DNA of 7,123 nt from assembly GCA_026706225.1 (NCBI GenBank), contig JAPOZE010000239.1, forward strand, positions 1-7,123, given 5' to 3'. How positions within the stretch are numbered: the first letter of the stretch is position 1; each line of letters begins with the position of its first letter. The position numbers were made by a program, and so were the translations under genes. This DNA comes from Acidobacteriota bacterium (GTDB taxonomy: Bacteria; Acidobacteriota; Terriglobia; Versatilivoradales; Versatilivoraceae). This document shows, in pieces, positions 1 through 7,123 of the stretch. Below the pieces are notes generated by a model. The model saw only the letters and a list, made by a program, of their open reading frames with translations. It was not told the origin of the DNA and did no database searches.

Positions 1-269
1 GTTTCCCCTTCAGAGCCAACGGCAAGGCCCTGGCGGTGGGAGAGAGCGAGGGATTCGTGAAGCTGATTTTTGGCGAAGCCGACGGGGAATTGTTGGGGGC
101 TCACCTGATCGGTTCCGAGGCCACCGAGTTGATCGGCGAGCTTGGATTGGCCATGACGCTGGGAGCCACCTTCGAAGACATCGAGGCTACCATTCAAGCC
201 CATCCCACTCTGGGTGAAGCCGTTCATGAAGCCGGCGGCGCCGCCTTCGGCCGGGCGATCCACCTCTGA
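1..269 (+). CDS. lpdA: Dihydrolipoamide dehydrogenase (E3), C-terminal fragment
   Basis: This is the 3' end of a gene that enters from the left edge. It is read in frame from base 3 (FPFRANGKALAV...) to the TGA at 267-269. E3 is the FAD flavoprotein that reoxidises dihydrolipoyl groups with NAD+ in the pyruvate, 2-oxoglutarate and branched-chain dehydrogenase complexes and in glycine cleavage. Only the dimerisation (interface) domain is present. Visible family signatures are FPFRANGKA, the GxxLLGAHLIG strand (seen as GELLGAHLIG), and the terminal AHPTLGE motif. In that motif the His, paired with a Glu five residues later, is the active-site base contributed across the dimer. The FAD and NAD domains and the redox-active CxxxxC disulfide lie outside the window. 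The tail after HPTLGE is of normal length, so the 3' end looks intact. A GTG at 36 is internal and is not a real start. Which complex it serves cannot be told from here. The related mercuric and glutathione reductases are less likely given the HPT context. Confidence 0.9.
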   Translation, partial: FPFRANGKALAVGESEGFVKLIFGEADGELLGAHLIGSEATELIGELGLAMTLGATFEDIEATIQAHPTLGEAVHEAGGAAFGRAIHL

Positions 270-290
270 ACGCTATCCGTCTGCTCCAAC

Positions 291-294
291 GAGG
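291..294 (+). promoter_or_regulatory. Ribosome binding site deciding the reductase start
   Basis: A GAGG core (within AACGAGG) lies 9 bases before the TTG at 304, which is good spacing for a Shine-Dalgarno site. It sits in the 34-base gap after the lpd stop. It supports TTG 304 over the upstream in-frame GTG 214 and ATG 226, which would overlap lpd and add a low-complexity Pro/Ser/Ala leader. Confidence 0.5.
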
Positions 295-303
295 TTTCCG
301 TCT

Positions 304-1740
304 TTGAGCCATCCTGTTCCGGACAACTTTCGATCTCTGGGCGATACCGGAACCCGGTGCCATCCCCTGGGATTCGGCTGCTATCGCATCGCCGAGGGCG
401 TCGGTGAACACGAAGCCTTGCTTCGGGAGTACCTGGAACGGGGAGGGAACCTGATCGACACCAGCGCCAACTACACCGACGGCCGGTCGGAATCGCTGGT
501 GGGCGAGGTCCTTTCCGGCGACTGCGCTTCCGGGGCGATGGTTGTCACCAAGGCCGGGTACATTCAGGGGCAGAACATGACCCTGGCCCAACAGCAATCC
601 TTCCCGGAGGTGGTGGAGTACGGCGAGGGGATCTGGCACTGCATTCACCCCCGGTTCCTGGAAACACAGCTCAGGGCCTCCTGCCGGCGTCTGAAGCGGG
701 ATCGGGTGGATGTGTTTCTGCTGCACAATCCGGAATACTTTCTCAACCACCAGGCCCACCACCACACCCCGACCGCTCAGGACCACCAGGAGTTTTACCG
801 TCGCATCGGACAGGCCTTCGGGTTCCTGGAGGATCAGGCAAAGGAGGGTCGCATCGGCTGGTACGGCATCAGCTCCAACAACTACGGCCTGTCCCCTTCG
901 GATCCAACCATGACCAGCGTCCAGCGGTGCCTCCGCCAGGCGGAAGGGATTTCCTCCGGCCATCCCTTCCGGGTGGTCCAGTTGCCGCTCAACCTCTACG
1001 AGAGCGGCGACGCCCTGGAGCGCAACAACGACGGACTGAGCGCCCTTGAATTCTGCCGGCGGGAAGGGCTGGGGGTGCTCATCAATCGTCCCCTCAACGC
1101 CTTCTCCGAAAATCGGATGTTTCGGCTGGCCGATTTCTCCGGTCATGGGCAGGAAACCGCCGGCCCCGAGGACCTGGAAGTGCTGGTGGAGCCGCTGCGC
1201 CGGTTGGAGCGCTCATTGACAGATCGTCTGAATGTCCCCTTGCTCGGCGGCCCCGACTACGGCTTGTCGGGGATGCTGCTCCGGATTGCTCCCCAGGTGC
1301 GTGCCGCCGCCGATTGGGACTGGGTAGTGGAAAGGTATGTGGCCCCACCCCTTCAACAGTGGGTCCAGGAATGCCGAAAAGTTTGCCAGGGCGATTCCTA
1401 TTGGGAAGAATGGCAGGAACGATACTTTCGGACCATCCGAACCGTTCTGGAAGATCTGGAGCGCTATTCGCTGTCGCGGCAGCAAGAGGAATCCGACCGG
1501 ATTCGCAGCCTGCTGGAGGAGTGCGGATATTCGAGGCCGCAGGCTTCGCTGAGCCGAATCGCCATGAGCCTCCTCTTGAATCTCAAAGGGGTCTCCTGCG
1601 TTCTCAATGGAATGCGTCGGGTGGCCTACGTTCAGGATGCCATGGGAACTCCCGAGCTGCCTCCGGTGGATGCCCTCTCCATTCTGCAGGAGTTCTCGCG
1701 GAAGCGGTCGGCGAACCAGGGGCGGCGTAACCTCGGATAA
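304..1740 (+). CDS. Long-form aldo/keto reductase family oxidoreductase
   Basis: This is probably a cytoplasmic NAD(P)H-dependent carbonyl reductase or sugar dehydrogenase of the aldo/keto reductase (AKR) TIM-barrel family. Its substrate is unknown. Numbered from TTG 304 (478 residues), the catalytic tetrad is complete: Asp52 and Tyr57 in LIDTSANYTDGRSE, Lys83 in VVTKAGY, and His141 in FLLHNPE. YGISSNN and VVQLPLNLYES match later barrel strands, and the cofactor-binding end is recognisable as GVSCVLNGMRRVAYVQDA from about residue 429. Typical AKRs have 280-350 residues. Here about 165 mostly helical, charged residues separate the RPLNAF strand (about 262) from that final strand. There is no signal peptide or membrane segment. 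The start was chosen for the GAGG at 291-294. In-frame ATG 226 or GTG 214 would give up to 508 residues and overlap lpd. The gene follows lpd by 34 bases and precedes the TonB receptor by 11, so cotranscription with the receptor is likely. Family is confident; specific function is not. Confidence 0.88.
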   Translation: MSHPVPDNFRSLGDTGTRCHPLGFGCYRIAEGVGEHEALLREYLERGGNLIDTSANYTDGRSESLVGEVLSGDCASGAMVVTKAGYIQGQNMTLAQQQSFPEVVEYGEGIWHCIHPRFLETQLRASCRRLKRDRVDVFLLHNPEYFLNHQAHHHTPTAQDHQEFYRRIGQAFGFLEDQAKEGRIGWYGISSNNYGLSPSDPTMTSVQRCLRQAEGISSGHPFRVVQLPLNLYESGDALERNNDGLSALEFCRREGLGVLINRPLNAFSENRMFRLADFSGHGQETAGPEDLEVLVEPLRRLERSLTDRLNVPLLGGPDYGLSGMLLRIAPQVRAAADWDWVVERYVAPPLQQWVQECRKVCQGDSYWEEWQERYFRTIRTVLEDLERYSLSRQQEESDRIRSLLEECGYSRPQASLSRIAMSLLLNLKGVSCVLNGMRRVAYVQDAMGTPELPPVDALSILQEFSRKRSANQGRRNLG

Positions 1741-1751
1741 TCGGTGAAATC

Positions 1752-3743
1752 ATGAGTTGTCGCGTTCATGCCACTACCGCCCTCGTTCTGCAGGGGCTGC
1801 TTCCATTTCTGGCACGGCGCGGCTTCAGGTCGAGCCTGGCGACAACTTCGGCGGTGCTTCTGCTCCTTGCCGGCGAGGGGCTCTGCCAGATTCCGCCCCC
1901 GGCCCAATCTCCCTCCATTCAGCCCGATCCTATTGTGGTAACCGTTTCGGCCGAGGCCATTCCGCTCTCGGCGAGTTCGGCTTCGGTGACCATTCTCACC
2001 CGGGAGTTCGTGGAGAACAGCCGGGCCGAAAGCATGGCCGACCTGCTGCGCCAGGTCCCGTTCCTCTATTTGTCTCAGACCGGGGGGCGGGGCGGGTTGA
2101 CAACCGTATCCCTGCGGGGAGGCGAGTCCAACTTCACCCTGGTCATGATCGACGGGGTTCCGGTGAACGACATCACCAACCTCCTTGGGGGCGCGGTTGA
2201 CTTCTCGACCTTGAGCACGGACAACGTCGAGCAGGTCGAGATCGTTCGCGGACCCATCTCCTCCCTGTACGGGTCGGAGGGGATCGGCGGAGTCATCAAC
2301 ATCATCACCCGAGGCGGAGGGGATGAGCCCCATTTCTCCGTAGAGGGGGCGCTGGGCAACTTCGGCTCCGGCCGAGCCGGATTTCAGTCCGGAGGCAAGT
2401 TGGGAGAAATCGACTGGTCCCTGGCGGGATCCTACTTCGACATTGACGAGCAGGTCGAAAACGACGACTACTCGGTGGGAACGGTCTCATTCAAGTCCGC
2501 CGTCTCCATGGGAGAGGGCAAGGCTTTTCAGTTCGCCACCCGCTACCAGGACAGCCGCACCCGCGGGTTCCCGGAAAACGGCGGCGGCCCCGGATTCTCC
2601 ATTCTGCGCGACCCCAAGGTTGCCGATGTCGAGCAACTGACCCTGAGAATGGGGTACCAGCAGCAGGTCTCTCCTGACTGGCTCTACGGCTTCGACTTCG
2701 ACCTTTTTTCCCGCCAACAGGACGATACGGCTCCAGCGGTCCTGGACGGATTGCCTCCCTCCCCTCGTTCCCTCCCCCCACTGAGCAGCCAAACCGGTTT
2801 CCACCGCTTGAGGGCGGGTCTCACCAGTCAACTGGACCTGACGCCCGAAGTTTCGCTGAACCTGGGCGTCCGATTCAGAAACGAAGACGGATCCAACGAC
2901 ACGCTGATTGCCGGTTTCATCCCCAGCGTCTTCGACCTGGAACGCCAAACCCTGGCCGGCAACGGAGAAATCCTCTATCGGGCCGGTCGGCTCACCCTGA
3001 GCTTCGGTGGCCGGGTGGACAGCGCCGAAGGCTTCGATGCCGTGTTCTCCCCCAGAGCCGGCGCGGTGGTTTCCCTGGGGGAGCGGACCCGCTTGAAGAC
3101 CAGTTGGGGAGACGGGTTCAAGCTGCCCTCCTTCTACGCCCTCGGGGAGCCCAATATCGGCAATCCCGAGCTTCAGCCGGAGAGGAGTCGCGGTTTTGAC
3201 CTCGGCTTCGAGCACACCCTGGAGGAGTCCCGGCTGCATCTGTCCGGAGCCGTCTTCCACAACTCCTTCAGAGACCTGGTCGACTTCAGTCCGCAGTTGT
3301 TTCAGCTCGTCAATAGAAGCCGGGCCACCACCAGGGGAATCGAATTCGGAGCCGCCCTGCCACTGAACGGGAAGGGGCGGTTGGGGGGCCACCTGCAGTT
3401 CCTGGATTGGGAGCTGCAAGGGACCACCGAGCCTCTCAGGGACCGCCCTCGCTGGAGGGGAGGCTCCTATGTGGACTGGGAATTCCATCCACGGGCCCGC
3501 TTGCGATGGGAGATTCTCTGGGTGGGTGAGCGCTTCGATTTCCAGCTTCCGGTCCCGGAAATGGAGACCGTGGGCGGGTATTCGACCTCCAACCTGGTTT
3601 TCGGCTATCAGCTCCCCCATGGATTGGAGGCCTTCGGGCGGGTGGACAACGTCTTCGACAGCAGTTTCCAGGAGTTCACAGGATTCCCGCATCCCGGCAT
3701 TTATGCTCGGGCCGGACTTCGCGTGCGGCTGCTCGGCCGCTGA
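1752..3743 (+). CDS. BtuB-like TonB-dependent outer-membrane receptor
   Basis: This is an outer-membrane 22-stranded gated barrel protein that imports a scarce ligand using TonB-ExbB-ExbD energy. The ligand may be cobalamin, a siderophore or another compound. It has 663 residues. Residues 29-40 form a hydrophobic export-signal core, probably cleaved near residues 43-46. A TonB box, DPIVVTV, lies at about 59-65 and resembles BtuB's DTLVVT. The plug domain runs from about 75 to 186. It includes LLRQVP, the VSLRGG and MIDGVPVND strands, VEQVEIVRGP, and LYGSEGIGGVINIIT (172-186), close to BtuB's LYGSDAIGGVVNIIT. The barrel fills 187-663 and includes FKLPSFYALGEPNIGNPELQPERS and FGRVDNVFD, both typical of the family. 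It ends in ...RVRLLGR rather than the usual terminal aromatic residue. ATG 1752 has only a weak GGTGA upstream. The gap to the reductase is 11 bases, so there is no room for a cobalamin riboswitch directly upstream. BtuB-like by sequence; the substrate is not established. Confidence 0.93.
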   Translation: MSCRVHATTALVLQGLLPFLARRGFRSSLATTSAVLLLLAGEGLCQIPPPAQSPSIQPDPIVVTVSAEAIPLSASSASVTILTREFVENSRAESMADLLRQVPFLYLSQTGGRGGLTTVSLRGGESNFTLVMIDGVPVNDITNLLGGAVDFSTLSTDNVEQVEIVRGPISSLYGSEGIGGVINIITRGGGDEPHFSVEGALGNFGSGRAGFQSGGKLGEIDWSLAGSYFDIDEQVENDDYSVGTVSFKSAVSMGEGKAFQFATRYQDSRTRGFPENGGGPGFSILRDPKVADVEQLTLRMGYQQQVSPDWLYGFDFDLFSRQQDDTAPAVLDGLPPSPRSLPPLSSQTGFHRLRAGLTSQLDLTPEVSLNLGVRFRNEDGSNDTLIAGFIPSVFDLERQTLAGNGEILYRAGRLTLSFGGRVDSAEGFDAVFSPRAGAVVSLGERTRLKTSWGDGFKLPSFYALGEPNIGNPELQPERSRGFDLGFEHTLEESRLHLSGAVFHNSFRDLVDFSPQLFQLVNRSRATTRGIEFGAALPLNGKGRLGGHLQFLDWELQGTTEPLRDRPRWRGGSYVDWEFHPRARLRWEILWVGERFDFQLPVPEMETVGGYSTSNLVFGYQLPHGLEAFGRVDNVFDSSFQEFTGFPHPGIYARAGLRVRLLGR

Positions 3744-3747
3744 TTTC

Positions 3748-3750
<3 letters not shown>
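3725..3750 (+). terminator. Candidate hairpin terminator shared by convergent genes
   Basis: GCGGC (3725-3729) and GCCGC (3736-3740) are perfect inverted arms. A T-G wobble can close a GCTC tetraloop. On the + strand the stem uses the last codons of the receptor and is followed by TGATTTCCTATT, a modest T-rich tail. Read on the - strand, the same hairpin begins 7 bases after the purA stop but has no U tract. The stem is short and the tail imperfect, so function is uncertain. Confidence 0.35.
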
Positions 3751-5187
<1,437 letters not shown>

Positions 5188-6636
5188 TCATTCCGCCCCC
5201 GAGTCCGTTTCGGCGATCAGGGAGCGATAGAGTTCCAGGTAGCTGCGGGAGGCAACCTCCCAGGAAAAATCCAGTCCCATGCAGTTGCCTACCAGGTGCC
5301 TCCAACGTTGCGGCGAACGATAGACGCGCAAGGCCCGACGCATCGCCTGCAGCAACGCTTCCGAATCGTAGTTGCTGAACTTGAATCCGTTGCCGCTGCC
5401 GTCTTCCCGGTAGTCCTCGATGGTGTCGTCCAGACCACCGGTGGCTCTCACCACCGGAACGGTGCCGTACTTCAGCGAGTAGATCTGGTTGAGCCCGCAG
5501 GGCTCGTAGCGGGAAGGCATGAGAAAGAGATCGGCCCCCGCCTCGACCTTGTGGGCCAAGCCGTCATGATACATAATTTTGACGGAGACATAGTTGGGGA
5601 ATTTTTGCTGGAGACTGCGAAAGAAGCGGGCGTATCTCTCGTCGCCCGTTCCCAGGACCACCAGGGAAAAGCCTTCAGCGATGAATTTCGGGGCGGCACT
5701 GGGGAGAAGGTCGAATCCCTTCTGACCGGTCAGGCGGGAGACAATGCCGACCAGGGGACGGCGAACCTCCCGGGGCAGACCGTAAGTCTCCAGCAGATCC
5801 CGTTTGCAGGCCTGTTTCCCCTCCGGGGATTGAGCCGAATAGTTGGCGGCCAGATTGGGATCGGTTTCGGGATCCCATTGATCGTAGTCGGCGCCGTTGA
5901 GGATTCCGGTCAGCTCCCCGGCTCTTGTCCTCAGCACACCCTCCAGCCCCGACCCGTATTCCGGGGTGAGAATCTCCCGGCTGTACTTCCTGCTGACCGT
6001 GTTGATCCCGTCGGCGAAGACCAGCCCCGCTTTCAGGAAGTTGAGCTTTCCCGACAGTTCGAGTTGTCCGGAGTTCAACCGCTGGGTGGAGAGGGAGATT
6101 TTCTTCAGCGCCGACCTGGGGAACTTCCCCTGATAGGCCAGGTTGTGGATGGTCAGAAGCGTCCGGGTGCGACGGAAAAAGGGATCCGAAGCATACATCG
6201 TTTTCAGGTAGGCCGGGATGAGGGAGGTATGCCAGTCGTGGCAATGAATCACGTCGGGCGCGGAGGTCGAGCGCTTGGCAAGCTCCAGAGCAGCCAGGGA
6301 GAGCAGAGCAAAGCGTTCGGCGTTGTCCGGGTGTTCCCGTTGGCCCGCCTGGTACAATCCGTCTCCATCATAGAAAGGGGGATAGTCGATGAAGACAAAC
6401 CTGACCTGGCGGCGGGTGACTTCATAGACGGGACAGAACCTCAGCCGGTCTCCCAGCGAAACCGTGAGGCTGGCGATGCGACGGCGCCCGGCTTGGATCC
6501 CGCGATAGCGGGGCAGAACCACCGAGACCTCCTGACCGAGCTGGCGGAGGGTCTTGGGCAGGGCGCCCAGGACATCTCCCAACCCGCCGGTCTTGGCCCA
6601 CGGCGCCACCTCGGAAGCGACGAACTGAATGCGCAT
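5188..6636 (-). CDS. glgA: Glycogen synthase, ADP-glucose type (GT5)
   Basis: It transfers glucose from ADP-glucose to the non-reducing end of a growing alpha-1,4-glucan in glycogen synthesis. It is a cytoplasmic retaining glycosyltransferase with a GT-B fold. From ATG 6636 the protein has 482 residues, close to the usual length of about 475-490. The N-terminal domain opens MRIQFVASEVAPWAKTGGLGDV with Lys15 of the KTGGL ADP-glucose-binding motif, and has HCHDWHT at 131-137. The linker is followed by a C-terminal domain with GIVSRLTGQKGFDLL. It also has PSRYEPCGLNQIYSLKYGT with Glu378 as the conserved active-site Glu (Glu377 in the E. coli enzyme), then RATGGLDDTIED. An AAAGGA ribosome site lies 4 bases upstream of this ATG. 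The frame stays open upstream to 6999 on the - strand, but that part is intergenic or antisense to rsmA and has no family similarity. The gene is followed by purA and diverges from rsmA. No glgB, glgC or glgP is in view. Confidence 0.97.
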   Translation of the reverse strand: MRIQFVASEVAPWAKTGGLGDVLGALPKTLRQLGQEVSVVLPRYRGIQAGRRRIASLTVSLGDRLRFCPVYEVTRRQVRFVFIDYPPFYDGDGLYQAGQREHPDNAERFALLSLAALELAKRSTSAPDVIHCHDWHTSLIPAYLKTMYASDPFFRRTRTLLTIHNLAYQGKFPRSALKKISLSTQRLNSGQLELSGKLNFLKAGLVFADGINTVSRKYSREILTPEYGSGLEGVLRTRAGELTGILNGADYDQWDPETDPNLAANYSAQSPEGKQACKRDLLETYGLPREVRRPLVGIVSRLTGQKGFDLLPSAAPKFIAEGFSLVVLGTGDERYARFFRSLQQKFPNYVSVKIMYHDGLAHKVEAGADLFLMPSRYEPCGLNQIYSLKYGTVPVVRATGGLDDTIEDYREDGSGNGFKFSNYDSEALLQAMRRALRVYRSPQRWRHLVGNCMGLDFSWEVASRSYLELYRSLIAETDSGAE

Positions 6637-6703
6637 GCCGTCCTTTCTTGATCCATCCGACTCCACCGGGTTAAGCTCACCCAGGCCAAACGGCCGTAAG
6701 CTG

Positions 6704-6732
6704 CTGGCCCGGTTGCCGGACCGGCGGGCCGG
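6704..6732. repeat. GC-rich inverted repeat (hairpin-forming)
   Basis: GGCCCG (6706-6711) is the exact reverse complement of CGGGCC (6725-6730) and can extend outward by a T-G wobble and a C-G pair. A competing smaller stem pairs CCGGT (6709-6713) with ACCGG (6720-6724). No T tract follows on the + strand. It could be an operator, a leader hairpin, or chance in GC-rich DNA. Confidence 0.4.
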
Positions 6733-6749
6733 ACAGGCAGGAGCCGGAC
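6715..6749. repeat. Three direct copies of GCCGGAC
   Basis: Exact copies start at 6715, 6728 and 6743, spaced 13 and 15 bases apart. The last two extend to GCCGGACAG. The array lies between glgA and rsmA and partly overlaps the hairpin at 6704-6732. It might be a regulator-binding array, but the motif is short and GC-rich. Confidence 0.4.
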
Positions 6750-6773
6750 AGCACAAACAGTTCAGAGTACAAA
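6745..6773 (+). promoter_or_regulatory. Possible sigma70-type promoter for rsmA
   Basis: CGGACA (6745-6750, 4 of 6 matches to TTGACA) and TACAAA (6768-6773, 4 of 6 matches to TATAAT) are separated by exactly 17 bases. Transcription would start near 6780, giving a leader of only a few bases before the rsmA ATG. The matches are moderate, so this is a candidate only. Confidence 0.25.
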
Positions 6774-6786
6774 TTCTCCGCCATCG

Positions 6787-7123
6787 ATGCAACAGCAACC
6801 CGTGCGGGCCAACAAGAGGTTGGGACAGCACTTCCTGAAACACCCCTCCCTGGCCAGGAAGATCGTGGCCGGCCTGGGTGTGGAAGAGGGCGATACCGTC
6901 CTGGAGATCGGGTGCGGCACCGGCGCCTTGACCGGGAGCCTGGTTGGCCAAGGTTGCCGCTACGTCGGGGTCGAGGTGGATGCCCTTCTCTGCTCGCAAT
7001 TGCGGCAGCGATTCAGCGGTCCCGGGATCGAATTCCTCAATCGCGACATCTTGACCCTGGATCTGGGCGAGCTTCGCAGCCGGCGTTCCGCCAGGGGCTT
7101 CAGGGTGGTGGGCAACCTCCCTT
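6787..7123 (+). CDS. rsmA: 16S rRNA (A1518/A1519-N6) dimethyltransferase, N-terminal part
   Basis: RsmA (KsgA) dimethylates two adjacent adenosines in helix 45 of 16S rRNA with S-adenosylmethionine, a late quality step in 30S assembly. Its loss gives kasugamycin resistance. Only 112 residues are in the window; the gene runs off the right edge. Read from ATG 6787, it shows NKRLGQHFLKHP (9-20), the family's N-terminal signature. Next come SAM-binding motif I VLEIGCGTGALT (38-49), where most members have EIGPG, and GVEVD (61-65), whose acidic Glu63 should bind the ribose. NRDIL follows, and VVGNLP (107-112) is the start of the NLPY target-adenine motif cut by the window end. No clear ribosome site precedes the ATG. 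A GTG at 6802 is an alternative start but has no better site and would cut into the conserved N-terminus. The gene diverges from glgA. Confidence 0.93.
   Translation, partial: MQQQPVRANKRLGQHFLKHPSLARKIVAGLGVEEGDTVLEIGCGTGALTGSLVGQGCRYVGVEVDALLCSQLRQRFSGPGIEFLNRDILTLDLGELRSRRSARGFRVVGNLP

Larger units (their letters stand above)
6637..6786. promoter_or_regulatory. Divergent control region between glgA and rsmA
   Basis: These 150 bases separate two divergently transcribed genes, so both promoters should lie here. The left end has the glgA ribosome site. Next are an 8-base palindrome ACGGCCGT (6690-6697), a GC-rich inverted-repeat cluster (6704-6732), and three GCCGGAC copies. The right end, near rsmA, is relatively AT-rich. 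No tRNA or small open reading frame was recognised. Confidence 0.5.

Noticed and set aside
234..245. 12-base perfect palindrome GGCGGCGCCGCC
   Set aside because: It lies inside lpd, encoding an Ala/Gly stretch (AGGAA). It is likely a by-product of GC-rich codons, with no T tract or gene end beside it.
214..303. Longer reductase starting at GTG 214 or ATG 226
   Set aside because: It would overlap the lpd end and add a Pro/Ser/Ala-rich leader. TTG 304 has a well-spaced GAGG and lies just before the conserved FRSLG start. A GGGTGA before ATG 226 means this is not fully excluded.
187..1146. Open - strand frame of 319 codons opposite the reductase
   Set aside because: It is antisense to a gene with a complete AKR catalytic tetrad. 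Its translation is rich in Arg/Pro/Gly/Val without any family motif, as expected from high-GC mirror frames.
1866..1889. Possible lipoprotein lipobox in the receptor signal (EGLC)
   Set aside because: The residues before Cys45 do not fit the lipobox, which needs a small residue at -1, and TonB receptors are not normally lipoproteins.
6637..6999. Upstream extension of the glgA frame to a start at 6999
   Set aside because: The added 121 residues overlap rsmA in antisense and have no glycogen synthase similarity. The canonical N-terminus and ribosome site are at 6636.

Overview
The window looks like an ordinary chromosomal stretch of a GC-rich, diderm (Gram-negative) bacterium. The outer-membrane TonB-dependent receptor shows there is an outer membrane. 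The mix of a GT5 glycogen synthase, a long-form aldo/keto reductase and a TonB receptor would fit Acidobacteriota or a relative, but that assignment is inference and weak. No phage, transposon, CRISPR, tRNA or rRNA sequence was seen. Coding density is very high, and no gap between genes exceeds about 150 bases.

Layout, left to right. (1) The left edge holds the C-terminal end of dihydrolipoamide dehydrogenase (lpd, + strand, ends 269). (2) An aldo/keto reductase of about 478 residues follows on the same strand (best start TTG 304, ends 1740). (3) A BtuB-like TonB-dependent receptor begins 11 bases later (1752-3743). These three genes are codirectional and tightly spaced, so they may share a transcript. 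(4) purA, adenylosuccinate synthetase, lies on the - strand (5055 to 3748); its stop is only 4 bases from the receptor's stop. (5) glgA, ADP-glucose-type glycogen synthase, lies upstream of purA on the - strand (6636 to 5188), with a 132-base gap between them. (6) A 150-base divergent intergenic region (6637-6786) carries GC-rich repeats and hairpins. (7) The N-terminal part of rsmA/ksgA, the 16S rRNA dimethyladenosine transferase, runs off the right edge on the + strand (6787 onward).

Functionally these are mainly housekeeping genes: the E3 subunit of 2-oxoacid dehydrogenases, AMP synthesis, glycogen synthesis and ribosome maturation. The only accessory-looking unit is the reductase plus receptor pair. 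It could couple uptake of an unidentified ligand to reduction of a carbonyl compound, but the sequence does not prove this. I did not find a convincing previously undescribed system. The points most worth a second look are the enlarged aldo/keto reductase beside a BtuB-like receptor, the hairpin shared by the convergent receptor and purA genes, and the triplicate GCCGGAC motif between glgA and rsmA.
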